Positions 17,721 through 26,914 of a stretch of 64,000 bases of DNA are shown here, piece after piece. The notes beneath the pieces are model-generated. The model did no database searches. It was not told the DNA's origin and saw only the letters and a program-made list of their open reading frames with translations. The DNA comes from Natrinema sp031626495 (GTDB taxonomy: Archaea; Halobacteriota; Halobacteria; Halobacteriales; Natrialbaceae): assembly GCF_031626495.1 (NCBI RefSeq), contig NZ_JAMQOJ010000004.1, positions 1-64,000 of the forward strand, in the 5' to 3' direction. The translations under genes and the position numbers were made by a program. Within the stretch, counting starts at the first letter, position 1. Each line of letters opens with the position of its first letter.

Positions 17721-18389
17721 CTACTCCGCGTCCGCGTCCTGTTCGCGGAGTTCCTCGCTGGCCTCGCGGACCTCGCGCATCACGCTCGAGATGCGCTCTT
17801 CGGCCTCGAGTTCGTCCTCGACCGAGAGGTCGACGCCCTCGACCTCGAGGAGGAACTTGGCGACCTCGGTGGCCTCGTACATCACGTCGTCGAGCTCCTC
17901 GGCGGTGAAGAAGTCACACATCGCGCCGTAGAGGAAGGTCGCGCCGGCCGTCCGGACCTTGTCTTCGAACGAGGAGCGGGCCTGGTTGACCGCCTGCGGC
18001 GTGTAGGTGTCGGTCATGAAGGGGACGAGTTCGGGGAGGTTCTCACCGATTTTCGTCATCTCGACGCCGGTCTCGGTCCGGAAGTCCGAACAGAGCCGCG
18101 CGATGGCCCACTCGCGGGCGGTGATGTAGGTTCGATCGCGCAGGAACTCGTTGACCCGATCGTACTGCGCGCCGTCCATCTTCTTGAAGCGGGCGTACTT
18201 CCGTACGTCCGCCGGAACGTCGCTCTCCTGTGGCTCGGGGTCGGGAACGCCCGGCATCGAGCCGTCGTCGGCGTTCTCGGTGCCGCTGGCGTCGGAGCTG
18301 GTGTCTGGAGCAGCGTCGGCGGCGCGTTCCGTAGGGCTCGCCGATTCCGCGTCGTCGACTCGAGCGGCGTTCGGTCCGTCCTCGTCCAT
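17721..18389 (-). CDS. Conserved haloarchaeal protein (DUF5806-like)
   Basis: 222 residues. The first 60 or so are a disordered Asp/Ser/Ala-rich tail; the rest is a helical domain including VRKYARFKKMDGAQYDRVNE, AREWAIARLCSDFRTETG and VNQARSSFEDKVRTAGATFL. It ends with a highly acidic coiled segment (EEERISSVMREV-like). It resembles the uncharacterised haloarchaeal DUF5806 family (from memory). No catalytic motif or membrane segment is evident. The start at 18389 follows the spacing to the divergent thiolase promoter region. Function is unknown. Confidence 0.75.
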   Translation of the reverse strand: MDEDGPNAARVDDAESASPTERAADAAPDTSSDASGTENADDGSMPGVPDPEPQESDVPADVRKYARFKKMDGAQYDRVNEFLRDRTYITAREWAIARLCSDFRTETGVEMTKIGENLPELVPFMTDTYTPQAVNQARSSFEDKVRTAGATFLYGAMCDFFTAEELDDVMYEATEVAKFLLEVEGVDLSVEDELEAEERISSVMREVREASEELREQDADAE

Positions 18390-18567
18390 ACCCGCGTATT
18401 ACCAGCAACCCGAGATAAGGGTTGTTCTCGAGCGGGTCGGATTCGGATCGCCTCGAGCCCGGATATCAGCTCTGACGGCACCGTCGGCGGCTCGTTCGCC
18501 CGTAAACGCTTCGCGGAGGGACGGCAGTTCGACCGGATTTAAGTTCGTGAGGGGCATTCGGTAGTAT

Positions 18568-19704
18568 ATGTCACAGACACCAGTCGTGGTGAAGGCAGTC
18601 CGGACGCCACAGGGGAAAGAAGACGGCGTGTACGCCGACGTTCGAAGCGAAGAGCTCTCGGTACCGCTGATCAACGAGATTCTCGCGGAGACCGGCCTCT
18701 CCGGCGAGGAGATCGACGATCTGATGTGGGGCTGTGCCCAGCAGCGCGGCGAGCAGGACAATAACCTCGCGCGCGTCATCGCCTTGCTCTCCGAACTCGG
18801 CGAGAACGTCCCGGCGACGACGATCAACCGCTGGTGTGCCTCCTCGATGCAGTCGGTCATCTCCGCGTCCGACGCCATCGCGGCCGGCAACCGCGACGCT
18901 ATCATCGCCGGCGGCGTCGAGAACATGAGCCGCGTCCCGATGGGCGGCGGCTTCGAGGACATCAGCCCGCGACTGGCCGAAATGTACGACCTCGGCGATC
19001 TCCAGATGGGGATGACCGCCGAGAAGGTCGCCGAAGAGCACGGCGTCAGCCGCGAGGAACAGGACGAGTACGCCGCGCGAAGCCAGCAGCGCGCCGTCGA
19101 GGCCACCGAATCCGGCCGCTTCGACGACGAGATCGTCCCGATCGAGACCGAGGACGGCACCGTCGAGGAAGACGAGGGCCTGCGTCCCGGCACCACCGCC
19201 GAGAAGCTCGCCGAACTACCCACGGTGTTCAAAGAGGACGGCACGGTCACGCCCGGTAACGCCTCACAGATCTCCGACGGCGCGGCCGCCCTGCTCGTCA
19301 CGAGCGAGGCCTTCGCCGAGGAGAACGACCTCGAGATCGTGGCCGAAGTCGGCCAGAACAACGTCGCCGGCGTCGACCCCACGGTCATGGGAATCGGCCC
19401 GGTCCCGGCCACGAGGGGGCTGCTCGAGCGCAACGGCCGCGACATCGACGACTACGACCTCGTCGAACTCAACGAGGCCTTCGCCAGTCAGGCACTGTAC
19501 TCCCGCGACGAACTCGGCATCGACCCCGAGATCTTCAACGTCAACGGCGGTGCGATCGCCGTCGGTCACCCGCTCGGCGCGTCGGGTGCCCGCCTGCCGG
19601 TCACGCTGATCCACGAACTCCAGAAACGCGGCGGCGGCCGCGGTCTCGCGACGCTCTGTGTCGGCTTCGGCCAGGGTGCAGCGATCGAGTTCGACGTCAA
19701 CTGA
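18568..19704 (+). CDS. Thiolase (acetyl-CoA C-acyltransferase/acetyltransferase)
   Basis: 378-residue thiolase-family enzyme that condenses or cleaves acyl-CoA, in beta-oxidation or acetoacetyl-CoA formation for isoprenoid or PHA pathways. The nucleophilic Cys90 is in TTINRWCASSMQSV, the catalytic His is in NGGAIAVGHPLGASGAR, and the second Cys is in LATLCVGFGQGAA. VENMSRVPMGG and the LNEAFASQAL segment are also diagnostic. A TTTAAG TATA-like element about 25-31 nt upstream suggests a leaderless transcript. No other beta-oxidation genes are adjacent, although a long-chain acyl-CoA synthetase lies 7 kb away. Confidence 0.95.
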   Translation: MSQTPVVVKAVRTPQGKEDGVYADVRSEELSVPLINEILAETGLSGEEIDDLMWGCAQQRGEQDNNLARVIALLSELGENVPATTINRWCASSMQSVISASDAIAAGNRDAIIAGGVENMSRVPMGGGFEDISPRLAEMYDLGDLQMGMTAEKVAEEHGVSREEQDEYAARSQQRAVEATESGRFDDEIVPIETEDGTVEEDEGLRPGTTAEKLAELPTVFKEDGTVTPGNASQISDGAAALLVTSEAFAEENDLEIVAEVGQNNVAGVDPTVMGIGPVPATRGLLERNGRDIDDYDLVELNEAFASQALYSRDELGIDPEIFNVNGGAIAVGHPLGASGARLPVTLIHELQKRGGGRGLATLCVGFGQGAAIEFDVN

Positions 19705-20018
19705 GACGGTTCGTCGGCTACCACACATTTTACGTTTCTTTGACCGAGAACGAGCGACAGCCGAAGCGATCCATATGCGGCGGCGCGCGCTGTGCAGCGG
19801 TGAGCGAATGCGAACCGCAGCTCGAAGCCGTGCGAGGGATGAGCGAACGAAGTGAGCGAATCGGTTGGGGAGGGCGTGGCGATTCCTCGTTGCCAGGATA
19901 GCAAAGCGCTCGCGTCGTCTCCGAACTCGAGCAAAACGGAACTTCCAGTCAAACTCCCGACCGTTCGGTTCGAGCGAGCAACCGGCGATTTAGGTAGCTC
20001 GAGCCCGTCAGCGTACGT
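19705..20018. other. Intergenic stretch with short GAGCGAA-type repeats
   Basis: 314 bases with no supported gene. Around 19795-19870 the DNA contains several variants of the G-A-G-C-G-A-A word (as in GTGAGCGAATGCG, GATGAGCGAACG and GTGAGCGAATCGG). The minus-strand shadow translation of this area resembles peptides I recall from spurious haloarchaeal annotations, which suggests a dispersed multicopy intergenic repeat. Confidence 0.4.
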
Positions 20019-20336
20019 ATGAGTCTGCTGTTGCAGGCGGTCGTCGTGGGGATTCCGCTCGCCTGGCACCTCGGCCTGACCGCCGTCACCTACTACGACG
20101 CCGGCCGGGTCGGCCTCGAGCCCCCGAAGAAGTGGGCGGCGATCACCTTCTGCATCCCCATCATCGGCTTCTTCATCTACCTCTTCGAGCGCAGCGAACT
20201 CTCCTACGACCCGGAGACCGACCCCTACCGCGGAAACAACTTCAACGTCCACCCCTCTCGAGCCGACGACACGCCGCTACCGTCGCGGGGCGACGACCGG
20301 CTCTCGCCGCTCGAGGACGACGAGGAAGACGGCTGA
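20019..20336 (+). CDS. Small two-helix membrane protein of unknown function
   Basis: 105 residues. Two hydrophobic helices (LLLQAVVVGIPLAWHLGLTA and AAITFCIPIIGFFIYLFER) are followed by an acidic cytoplasmic tail (LSYDPETDPYRG, ending LSPLEDDEEDG). The arrangement of a proline-interrupted second helix ending in FER is like the PLD-nuclease N-terminal (PLDc_N) type hairpin, but the match is weak. It is followed 82 bases later by the TraB-like gene on the same strand. Confidence 0.7.
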   Translation: MSLLLQAVVVGIPLAWHLGLTAVTYYDAGRVGLEPPKKWAAITFCIPIIGFFIYLFERSELSYDPETDPYRGNNFNVHPSRADDTPLPSRGDDRLSPLEDDEEDG

Positions 20337-20418
20337 CGCAGCGCTCGAGCGCTATCGATGTGGCACCGTCGACGAGGGTCGTAGCTTCAAGCCGGTGGCC
20401 GTCGAACGGGCGACTGAG

Positions 20419-21189
20419 ATGACAGCCACCGGTACCATCACCCTCGTCCCGAGCGTCCACTTCTCGGCGGTCCACCGCCGCCGGGTTCGGGAGACGATCC
20501 GCGAGACTGATCCCGACCTCGTCGCCGTCGAACTCGACGAAACGCGTTTCGACCGGCTCGAGCAGCGCGATCGCCAGGAGCCAGCCGAACTGGCCCACGA
20601 GCTGCCGCCGCCGGCCGCGGCGGCCTACGCGACCCTGCGGGCGATCCAGCGGACGGTCGTCCGACTGTACGGACTTGACCCCGAGCAAACGGACATGGAG
20701 GCGGCCGTCGAGACCGCCGCCGAACTGGACCGCGACGTGGCGCTCATCGACGAGCCGATCGCCGAGACTGTGACCGAGATTTCGGACCGGCTCGGCTTCG
20801 AGACGCTCCCGAAGCTACTGTTCCGTACGTGGGCGATGGGACCCGAAGAGTACGCGAACCAGTTCGACATGCTATCACTGCCGCTGCAGGACGTACGAGA
20901 CGGCGACGACGTGCAGCCGGCGATCGACCACCTGCGACACCTCCTCCCCGAAGTCGCCGAGGTGCTGATCGATCGGCGCGACCGCGCGATGGCCGAGCGC
21001 CTCCACGTGCTCCGCCGAGAAGGGCACGACGTGGTCGCGGTGATCGGCGCGGGCCATCACAACGGCGTCGAGCGGATTCTCTCCGATCTCGAGACGGATG
21101 CTGCGGGAGCAGACGACGTGTCGGCGACGACCGTGCCGATCAGAGCGCCGGCTCGGTCGGTGACTCGGATTCCGATTCGAGAACACTAG
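20419..21189 (+). CDS. TraB-like protein (TraB/PrgY/GumN superfamily), soluble short form
   Basis: About 256 residues. Family marks are the N-terminal strand and histidine in TITLVPSVHFSAVHRRRV, the following PDLVAVELDETRFDRL, and the C-terminal GHHN histidines in VVAVIGAGHHNGVERIL. These correspond to the conserved GxxH elements proposed as a metal/active site in the TraB/Tiki superfamily. Many archaeal TraB proteins have a membrane domain after this point; here only about 35 mostly polar residues follow, so the protein appears soluble. The start MTATGTITLVPS at 20419 removes eight unlikely residues. The substrate is unknown. Confidence 0.82.
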   Translation: MTATGTITLVPSVHFSAVHRRRVRETIRETDPDLVAVELDETRFDRLEQRDRQEPAELAHELPPPAAAAYATLRAIQRTVVRLYGLDPEQTDMEAAVETAAELDRDVALIDEPIAETVTEISDRLGFETLPKLLFRTWAMGPEEYANQFDMLSLPLQDVRDGDDVQPAIDHLRHLLPEVAEVLIDRRDRAMAERLHVLRREGHDVVAVIGAGHHNGVERILSDLETDAAGADDVSATTVPIRAPARSVTRIPIREH

Positions 21190-21318
21190 CTTTCTACGGA
21201 AGAGAGCGCGGATTCGGCATGTCGTCAACCTGTTTCGTATTCTGTCTATCTTGGTCGAGCGAGTCAAGCACTACCATAGCATATGTGATTTGAAGAGCCA
21301 ACAGCAGGGAATTGTTGT

Positions 21319-21785
21319 ATGGAACTTATCGAAGCCACGGCGGATGACCTCGATACACTCGTCGACCACTGGTATTCTCTCGCAAGAGCAAGGAAGCATA
21401 CGATGAACTGAATACACTCGCCTATACAGATATCAACGAAGTCCCGGATGATGGCTTCCGCGCCCATCTCGACGACGAATAAATTACCGACTACCTCATT
21501 CGTTACGAGGAAGAGACGATCGGCTTCGTCACCCTCCGTGAGGGCCACCATTCGTCCCGTCAGTATTCGAAATATCTTCGTATTGTGAACCTTGCTATCG
21601 ATGAATCGTATCGGAGCCGAGGGTACGGCACGGAGGTGATCAAGCGTGTCAAGGAGATCGCCCACGACAGAGGGTGTGACCATCTCAAGGTCACCTGTGA
21701 GTGGCACAACGAGAACGCACGCCGATTCTACCGCGACAACGATTTCCGACCGAAGCAAGTCGATTACGCGCAACCGTTAGAGTAA
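21319..21785 (+). pseudogene. GNAT-family N-acetyltransferase, broken by a frameshift and a nonsense codon
   Basis: A full-length GNAT reading is recoverable only across two lesions. The first frame gives MELIEATADDLDTLVDHWYS and then shifts near 21376-21384 (one base apparently lost). The second frame gives SKEAYDELNTLAYTDINEV and VPDDGFRAHLDDE, then an in-frame TAA at 21480-21482. The same frame continues ITDYLIRYEEETIGFVTL and into the acetyl-CoA-binding motif YRSRGYGTEVIKRVKEIA, ending DFRPKQVDYAQPLE. The 3' half alone is an open frame of 66 codons from 21585 but lacks the N-terminal fold. The intact protein would have been about 155 residues. Two independent lesions make a sequencing error an unlikely sole cause. 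Confidence 0.85.
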
Positions 21786-21909
21786 CTCAGAACACGCGTT
21801 CAGTACGCGATCTCTACTTCCCGCGGGGTTCACGGGTTCTTCTAAATGAAAGCTTCCTCACCGATCTACTGAGACGGATGACTAAACACTGATCGTCGCC
21901 TGTGAGCGC

Positions 21910-23595
21910 TCAGTCGTCGGCCGGCGCGCCGTGACCGCTCTCGAGTGCCGCCTCGGGAACCGTCCCGTCGTCGTTCCAACCGCGCTCGTCGTAGTACTCG
22001 GCCAGCCCCTGCTCGAAGTCCGGAATCTCGTAGGGGAGGCGGTCGTCGTCGCGGTCGAACCCGCGCTGGTTGTTGAAGTGGCGTTCCATCGCGACGACCT
22101 CGCCGCCGATCTCGAGCAGCTCCTCGTAGTCGGCGTCGAGTAGCGTCTCCATGCGTTCTTGACTCAGGAAGTCCCGCGAGAACTTACAGAAGACGGCGCT
22201 GTCCTTGATGGCGTTGATATTCTCGAGTTCGACGAGTTTGGGTGGTTTGCCCTCGAGGCCCTCCTTGTCGAAGGCGTCGTCGGCGTCGACCAGCGGGTAC
22301 TCGTAGGGGTAGAACTCGGCGTACATGTGGTCTGCGCCGCGGTTCGAGGTGGCGAAGGCGAGTCCCTGGCCGTTTAACGTGCGCCCGTCGTGGGCGGAGA
22401 ACTCCATGCCCTTGACGGTCCAGTTGTCGACGCCGAGTTCGTCGTGAACGCGGTCGACACCCTCGGCGAGGGTGTCGCCGACGCCCTCGCGGTGGGCGAT
22501 CTTCTCGACGAGGTCGTGGATGAGGTCGGCGTTGCCGAACTCGTCTTCGCTCGCGAGGTAGGCCGCGACGGTGTCGCCCGCCGAAATGGTGTCGAGCCCG
22601 TACTCGTCACAGAGCTTGTTCGACTTCATCAGGTCGACGATGTCGTCGATGCCGGAGTTCGAGCCGAAGGCCATCAGCGTCTCGTATTCGGGCCCTTCGG
22701 TCTCGAGGCCGGATTCCTCGTCTCGCGTGGGCAGTTTGCAGGCGAAGGCACACGACGAGCAGGTGCCTTTCTTGTACTTCTTCTCCTCGACGCGGTCGCC
22801 GCTGATTCCGTCGATCCCCTCGAAGGACAGTTCCTCGAAGTAGTAGCTCGGCAGGGCTTCGACCATGTTCGCGTACTCCGCGACCGAAGTCGTCCCCTGG
22901 GCCTTCATGGGGTGTTCGGCCTGAGCGGCCTCGCCGTGGATCTCCATCTGGATCGGCGGTATCTCGACCTCGCGGGTCGAATCGCCGTCGAACGTGATCG
23001 CTTTGACGTTCTTCGCACCCAAAACGGCGCCGAGCCCGCCGCGACCGAAGGCCCGTTCCTTCGAGGTCATGATCGAGGCGAACCGGACCTCGTTCTCGCC
23101 GGCCGGCCCGATGACCGTGGTGTGCTCCGAGCCGAGGCCGTGTTCGTCTTCGATATACTCGCAGGTTTCGGGAACGGTCGCCTCCGCGAGGTCGGGCACC
23201 TCCTCGAACTCGACGCCCTCGTCGGTGACGTGGAGGATGACGAGTTCGTCGCTCGAGCCGGAGATCTCGACGGCGCTGTAGCCGGTTCCGGTGAAGTTCC
23301 GCGAGAGGAACCCGCCGGCGTTCGACGAGAGCAACCCGTCCGTCAGCGGCGAGACGGCGGTCGCCGACATCCGACCGGTAAAGCTCATCGTCGAGTGTTG
23401 CATCGGCCCCGTCGCGAAGTAGAGCGAGTTCTCGGCCCCCAGCGGATCGGCGTCGAACGGGATCCGATCGTGGGCGAGTTTCGTTCCGAGCGCTCGGCCG
23501 CCGATATACGACTCGAGAAGGTCGTCGATCTCCTCGGTCTCGACGGTTCGCTCGCCGACGTCGATCGAACACAGCGGTCCCCGTACGTGTTTCAT
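21910..23595 (-). CDS. aor: Tungsten-containing aldehyde:ferredoxin oxidoreductase (AOR family)
   Basis: About 561 residues. The AOR family oxidises aldehydes to acids with ferredoxin as acceptor, using a tungsto-bispterin cofactor and a [4Fe-4S] cluster. The N-terminal domain begins RGPLCSIDVGERTVETEEID and includes GRALGTKLAHDRIPFDADPL and the cofactor-binding region LTDGLLSSNAGGFLSRNFTG. Cluster ligands are seen in TCSSCAFACKLPTR, with a later Cys in NKLCDEYGLDTIS. The start MKHVRGPLCSIDVG at 23595 is where homology begins; the longer upstream frame has a basic, unlikely translation. No ferredoxin or cofactor gene is adjacent. It is divergent from the DUF2391-like gene. Confidence 0.92.
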   Translation of the reverse strand: MKHVRGPLCSIDVGERTVETEEIDDLLESYIGGRALGTKLAHDRIPFDADPLGAENSLYFATGPMQHSTMSFTGRMSATAVSPLTDGLLSSNAGGFLSRNFTGTGYSAVEISGSSDELVILHVTDEGVEFEEVPDLAEATVPETCEYIEDEHGLGSEHTTVIGPAGENEVRFASIMTSKERAFGRGGLGAVLGAKNVKAITFDGDSTREVEIPPIQMEIHGEAAQAEHPMKAQGTTSVAEYANMVEALPSYYFEELSFEGIDGISGDRVEEKKYKKGTCSSCAFACKLPTRDEESGLETEGPEYETLMAFGSNSGIDDIVDLMKSNKLCDEYGLDTISAGDTVAAYLASEDEFGNADLIHDLVEKIAHREGVGDTLAEGVDRVHDELGVDNWTVKGMEFSAHDGRTLNGQGLAFATSNRGADHMYAEFYPYEYPLVDADDAFDKEGLEGKPPKLVELENINAIKDSAVFCKFSRDFLSQERMETLLDADYEELLEIGGEVVAMERHFNNQRGFDRDDDRLPYEIPDFEQGLAEYYDERGWNDDGTVPEAALESGHGAPADD

Positions 23596-23742
23596 GATAC
23601 CACAGTGGTGGTCACGGGCGCAAAACGGTATCGGTTTTTCGAACGGTGATAGGCCGCGTATCGAACGATCGGGGCCGAACGACGTCTCACAGCGACCACA
23701 TTTTCGGGTGCGTTTATGACCCCGTGGCGTCTGGGCTCGCCT

Positions 23743-24312
23743 ATGTCGCGGCCGGACGAACCCGTCGAGGAGCCGACGATCGACGACGTCTACGAGCAAC
23801 TCGAGACGCTCGCGGAGACGGTCGATACGGCCGACGAACGGACGGAGGTGCGGCGGACGATGCGGCTGGTCGATCGGCTCTCCCACAACGCGGCGGTGGG
23901 GAAGGTGATTACCGAGTTCACCCGCAAGGACAAAGCCGAGGCGTTCGTCGGCAGCGTCGTCGTCGGGCTACCGATGCTCGTCGAAGACGGCATCATCGCG
24001 ATCGGAGCCTACCTCGCCACACATCCGGCGCTGTTGCTGGCGAACCTCGCGTTCACGGCCGCCCTCGTCGTCGGCATCCTCTACGTCGCCGACTTCCGGG
24101 AGGTCCAGATCCACGATCCGTACGCCGGCGTCGTTCCGCGTCGGCCCGTCTGGGTGCTGGTGATCGCCTTCGCGACTGCGGCTGGATTGATGACGCTGTG
24201 GGGCCGCGTCGGGTGGGACGAGCCGTGGCTCAATCTGTGTCAGATCTCGGTCGTCTTCACCGCGATGGCGATCGGCGGCTCGCTGGGCGACATCCTCCCC
24301 GGCGAGGACTGA
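23743..24312 (+). CDS. Integral membrane protein, DUF2391-like
   Basis: About 189 residues. A cytoplasmic coiled N-terminus (IDDVYEQLETLAETVDTADE) is followed by four to five helices, including AFVGSVVVGLPMLVEDGIIA, LLLANLAFTAALVVGILYVA, PVWVLVIAFATAAGLMTLWG and ISVVFTAMAIGGSLGDILPG. It resembles the DUF2391 family of putative membrane proteins (from memory). The ATG at 23743 is preferred over one at 23716 because a TTTATG TATA-like element lies about 27 nt upstream of it. Function is unknown. Confidence 0.75.
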   Translation: MSRPDEPVEEPTIDDVYEQLETLAETVDTADERTEVRRTMRLVDRLSHNAAVGKVITEFTRKDKAEAFVGSVVVGLPMLVEDGIIAIGAYLATHPALLLANLAFTAALVVGILYVADFREVQIHDPYAGVVPRRPVWVLVIAFATAAGLMTLWGRVGWDEPWLNLCQISVVFTAMAIGGSLGDILPGED

Positions 24313-24364
24313 CGACGGGGCCCTCGAGCGAAACGGTTTTCCGGTCGACGGAGCAGTCGCCTGC

Positions 24365-24778
24365 ATGGTCAGTGCGGCGATCGCCTTCGCGGTCGGGGCG
24401 TTACTGTTGTACGGCGGCTGGGCGGTCACGGGCGGGATCGCAACGCGGTCGCTCTCGCCCGTGAACGCGGTCTTCCTCTCTTACGTGGCGAGTCTCGTGA
24501 TCGTCGGCGGCTACGTGCTCTCGGTCCGTCGCCCCGTCTCCGGAACGCGCGTCGACGTCGCCGCCGCGCTCGTCTCGGGCGTCTTCCTCGCGGCCGCCTC
24601 TATCAGCTTCTACGCCGGCCTCGCCCGCGGGAGCATGGCGATCGTCTCGGCGATCGCCGCCCTCTACTTCGTCGTCCCAGCGGTCGTCGGCGTCGTCTAC
24701 TTCGACGCGGCGCTCTCCCCGACGAACGTCGCGGGGCTGGCGCTGGCCGTCGTCGCCGTCGTTCTGGTCGCGACCTGA
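24365..24778 (+). CDS. Half-size EamA/DMT-type transporter
   Basis: 137 residues with four to five hydrophobic helices and hardly any loops: IAFAVGALLLYGGWAVTGG, NAVFLSYVASLVIVGGYVL, ALVSGVFLAAASISFYAGLA and GSMAIVSAIAALYFVVPAVV, ending in NVAGLALAVVAVVLVAT. This is one EamA repeat; classical DMT transporters have two. Half-size members usually work as dimers of identical or paired subunits. No partner half is adjacent. It begins 52 bases after the DUF2391-like gene and is convergent with the antiporter. The substrate is unknown. Confidence 0.75.
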   Translation: MVSAAIAFAVGALLLYGGWAVTGGIATRSLSPVNAVFLSYVASLVIVGGYVLSVRRPVSGTRVDVAAALVSGVFLAAASISFYAGLARGSMAIVSAIAALYFVVPAVVGVVYFDAALSPTNVAGLALAVVAVVLVAT

Positions 24779-24825
24779 GGAGAAGCGCGCTCGAGACGAG
24801 CGCGGTCCGGGACCCGGCGGCAGTC

Positions 24826-26709
24826 CTAGACCGGCGTCCCGCAGCGTTCGATCGCCTCGCGGACCGCCTCGGTCCGGCCGATGAGCGTGATGTGGTCCCC
24901 CTTCTCGAGGACCACGTCCGCGGACGGGACCTCGTTGGTCCCGTTCCGACTAACGAGCGCGATGAGAACGCCGTTGGGGAGTTCCTTCCCGACATCGACG
25001 ACCTGCTTGCCGACGAGGTTCTCGTCGGTGACCTCGATCTCCTGGACGTCGCCCGAGCGGCCGAGTTCCGACATCCAGTTCGAGAGCGCCGGCCGTTCGA
25101 TCACGTTGTCGATCGCCCACGCGGTCGATTCGGCCGCCGAGATGGTCTCGACGCCGAGATCCTCGAACGCCGACGCGTTCGACGGATTGTTCGCGCGGGC
25201 GATCACCGTCTCGACGTCGAAACTCGACTTCGCGAGTTGCGCTACGAGGAGGTTCACGTCGTCGTCGCCGGTCGCTCCGACGATGATCCGGGCGTTCTCT
25301 GCGCCCGCCCCCCGCAACACCTCGATGTCGGTTCCGTCGCCCTCTCGGGCCGTGAAACCGTCGTTGCGGAGTTGTTCGAGGGCCGCCCGATCGTCGTCGA
25401 TCAGCACTACGTTTTCACCGCGCGCTTCGAGCCGTTCTGCCAGCGAGCGACCGACGCGGCCGCCGCCGATGATGAGTACACGCATTGGTATCACGTCGAG
25501 TTTCTCCGCGATCTGCCTGGCGAAGCCACCCTCGAAGACGACCGTCACGAGGATGACGAGAAAGACCGTCCCGACGAGCAGATCCGCGCCGGCCGGGTTC
25601 GTCGGTGCGGTGTCGGTCTGTAACCTGATCGCGAACAGGGTCGCGACCGACGCCGGAATGATCCCCCGCGGGCCGACGAAGCTCATGAACAGCGTCTCTC
25701 GGAGCGTGAATCGACCGCCCCGTGTCGAGACGAAGACCACCAACGGCCGCAGGACGAGCATCACGGTCGCGACGATGGCCACGCCGCCGACTCCCAGCGC
25801 GAGCAGCTGATCGAACTCGAGCAGCGCCGCGAGCGTGATGAAGACGAAAGAGAGGACCAGCAGCGTGACATCGCCCTTGAACGCCTCGATGTCCTCTTCG
25901 TACGGCAGATCGGCGTTGCCCAGGATGAGTCCGGCCGTCGCCGCGGCTGCGACACCGGCCTCGGAGAAGACGAAGTCGGCCAGTCCGTACGTGACGATCG
26001 CGCCCGCCAGCGTGAGCAATCTCGCGTTCTGGGGCGCGTTGTCGGGCGAGAGATCGACGTACTGGAGGACAGCCCAGACGACCGCCGCGACGACGCCGCC
26101 GATGAGCAGTCCCGTTCCGAGTCGCTCGGCGAACAACTGGAGGTAGATGTCGGCGTGGATCTCCCTGATCGTCATCGACTTGAACAGCACGACCGCGAGG
26201 ATCGCCGCCGTCACGTCGTTGACGATCCCCTCCGTCTCGAGGGTCGCCGCGACCCGGTCGCGGACGGGAACGACCTTCAGGATCGGCGTGATGACCGTCG
26301 GCCCGGTCGCGACGAGCAGCGCGCCGATCAACAGCGCGATGTCCCACTGGGCCGCGAGGAAGAACCGGACCGCGGCGGCGGTCCCCAGCAGCGCGATCGC
26401 CGCGCCGACCGTCGTCAGCCGCAACGCCGCCGCGGGAGCCTTCTTGAGCTTGTCGATCTTGAGGTGGAACGCGCCCTCGAAGACGATGATGGCGACCGAG
26501 AGGCCGACGATCGCCGAGAGCCCACTCTCGCCGAACGAGTCGATAGTTAGTATACCGACCCCTTCCGGACCGAGCGCGACTCCCGAGGCGATGAGAAAGA
26601 GGACGCTCGGAACCCGAAACCGGGCCGAGAGGAGCTGTGAGAAGACACCGAGGCCGACGATCCCGGCGACGAGCAAGAGCAACTCGCCGCCGCCTTCCGC
26701 ACCCGTCAT
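24826..26709 (-). CDS. Cation:proton antiporter (CPA family) with C-terminal TrkA-N and TrkA-C domains
   Basis: 627 residues. The N-terminal 390 or so form about 12 membrane helices (starting LLLLVAGIVGLGVFSQLLS and including FLIASGVALGPEGVGILT and ETLFMSFVGPRGIIPASVA). A TrkA-N Rossmann domain follows (MRVLIIGGGRVGRSLAERL, then IDDDRAALEQL), with a TrkA-C domain (about 540-625: EIEVTDENLVGKQVVDVG, VVLEKGDHITLIGRTEAV). It probably exchanges Na+ or K+ for H+, gated by nucleotide or ligand binding to the RCK-like domains, a central function in a salt-in organism. It is monocistronic and convergent with the EamA-type gene. Confidence 0.92.
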   Translation of the reverse strand: MTGAEGGGELLLLVAGIVGLGVFSQLLSARFRVPSVLFLIASGVALGPEGVGILTIDSFGESGLSAIVGLSVAIIVFEGAFHLKIDKLKKAPAAALRLTTVGAAIALLGTAAAVRFFLAAQWDIALLIGALLVATGPTVITPILKVVPVRDRVAATLETEGIVNDVTAAILAVVLFKSMTIREIHADIYLQLFAERLGTGLLIGGVVAAVVWAVLQYVDLSPDNAPQNARLLTLAGAIVTYGLADFVFSEAGVAAAATAGLILGNADLPYEEDIEAFKGDVTLLVLSFVFITLAALLEFDQLLALGVGGVAIVATVMLVLRPLVVFVSTRGGRFTLRETLFMSFVGPRGIIPASVATLFAIRLQTDTAPTNPAGADLLVGTVFLVILVTVVFEGGFARQIAEKLDVIPMRVLIIGGGRVGRSLAERLEARGENVVLIDDDRAALEQLRNDGFTAREGDGTDIEVLRGAGAENARIIVGATGDDDVNLLVAQLAKSSFDVETVIARANNPSNASAFEDLGVETISAAESTAWAIDNVIERPALSNWMSELGRSGDVQEIEVTDENLVGKQVVDVGKELPNGVLIALVSRNGTNEVPSADVVLEKGDHITLIGRTEAVREAIERCGTPV

Positions 26710-26914
26710 AGTCGCGACTGTCGGTCCGCGAACGGTCGACGCGACGATACGGCAAGCACGTCCATTCGTCTTGAACGAGACAGTCCACGCGGTTAACTCC
26801 TGCGAGAACTAGAGAAAACGGAGCGAGTACAGCGGTTTCGATCGGGGCCGGCACCGACCGAGCCGGAAACCGAACGCGTCACTCCTGCCGGCGCGGCTGG
26901 CCACGGCCGCGAAC

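Noticed and set aside
17628..18542. A 304-codon plus-strand frame opposite the DUF5806-like gene
   Set aside because: Shadow frame; the acidic, domain-like translation is on the minus strand.
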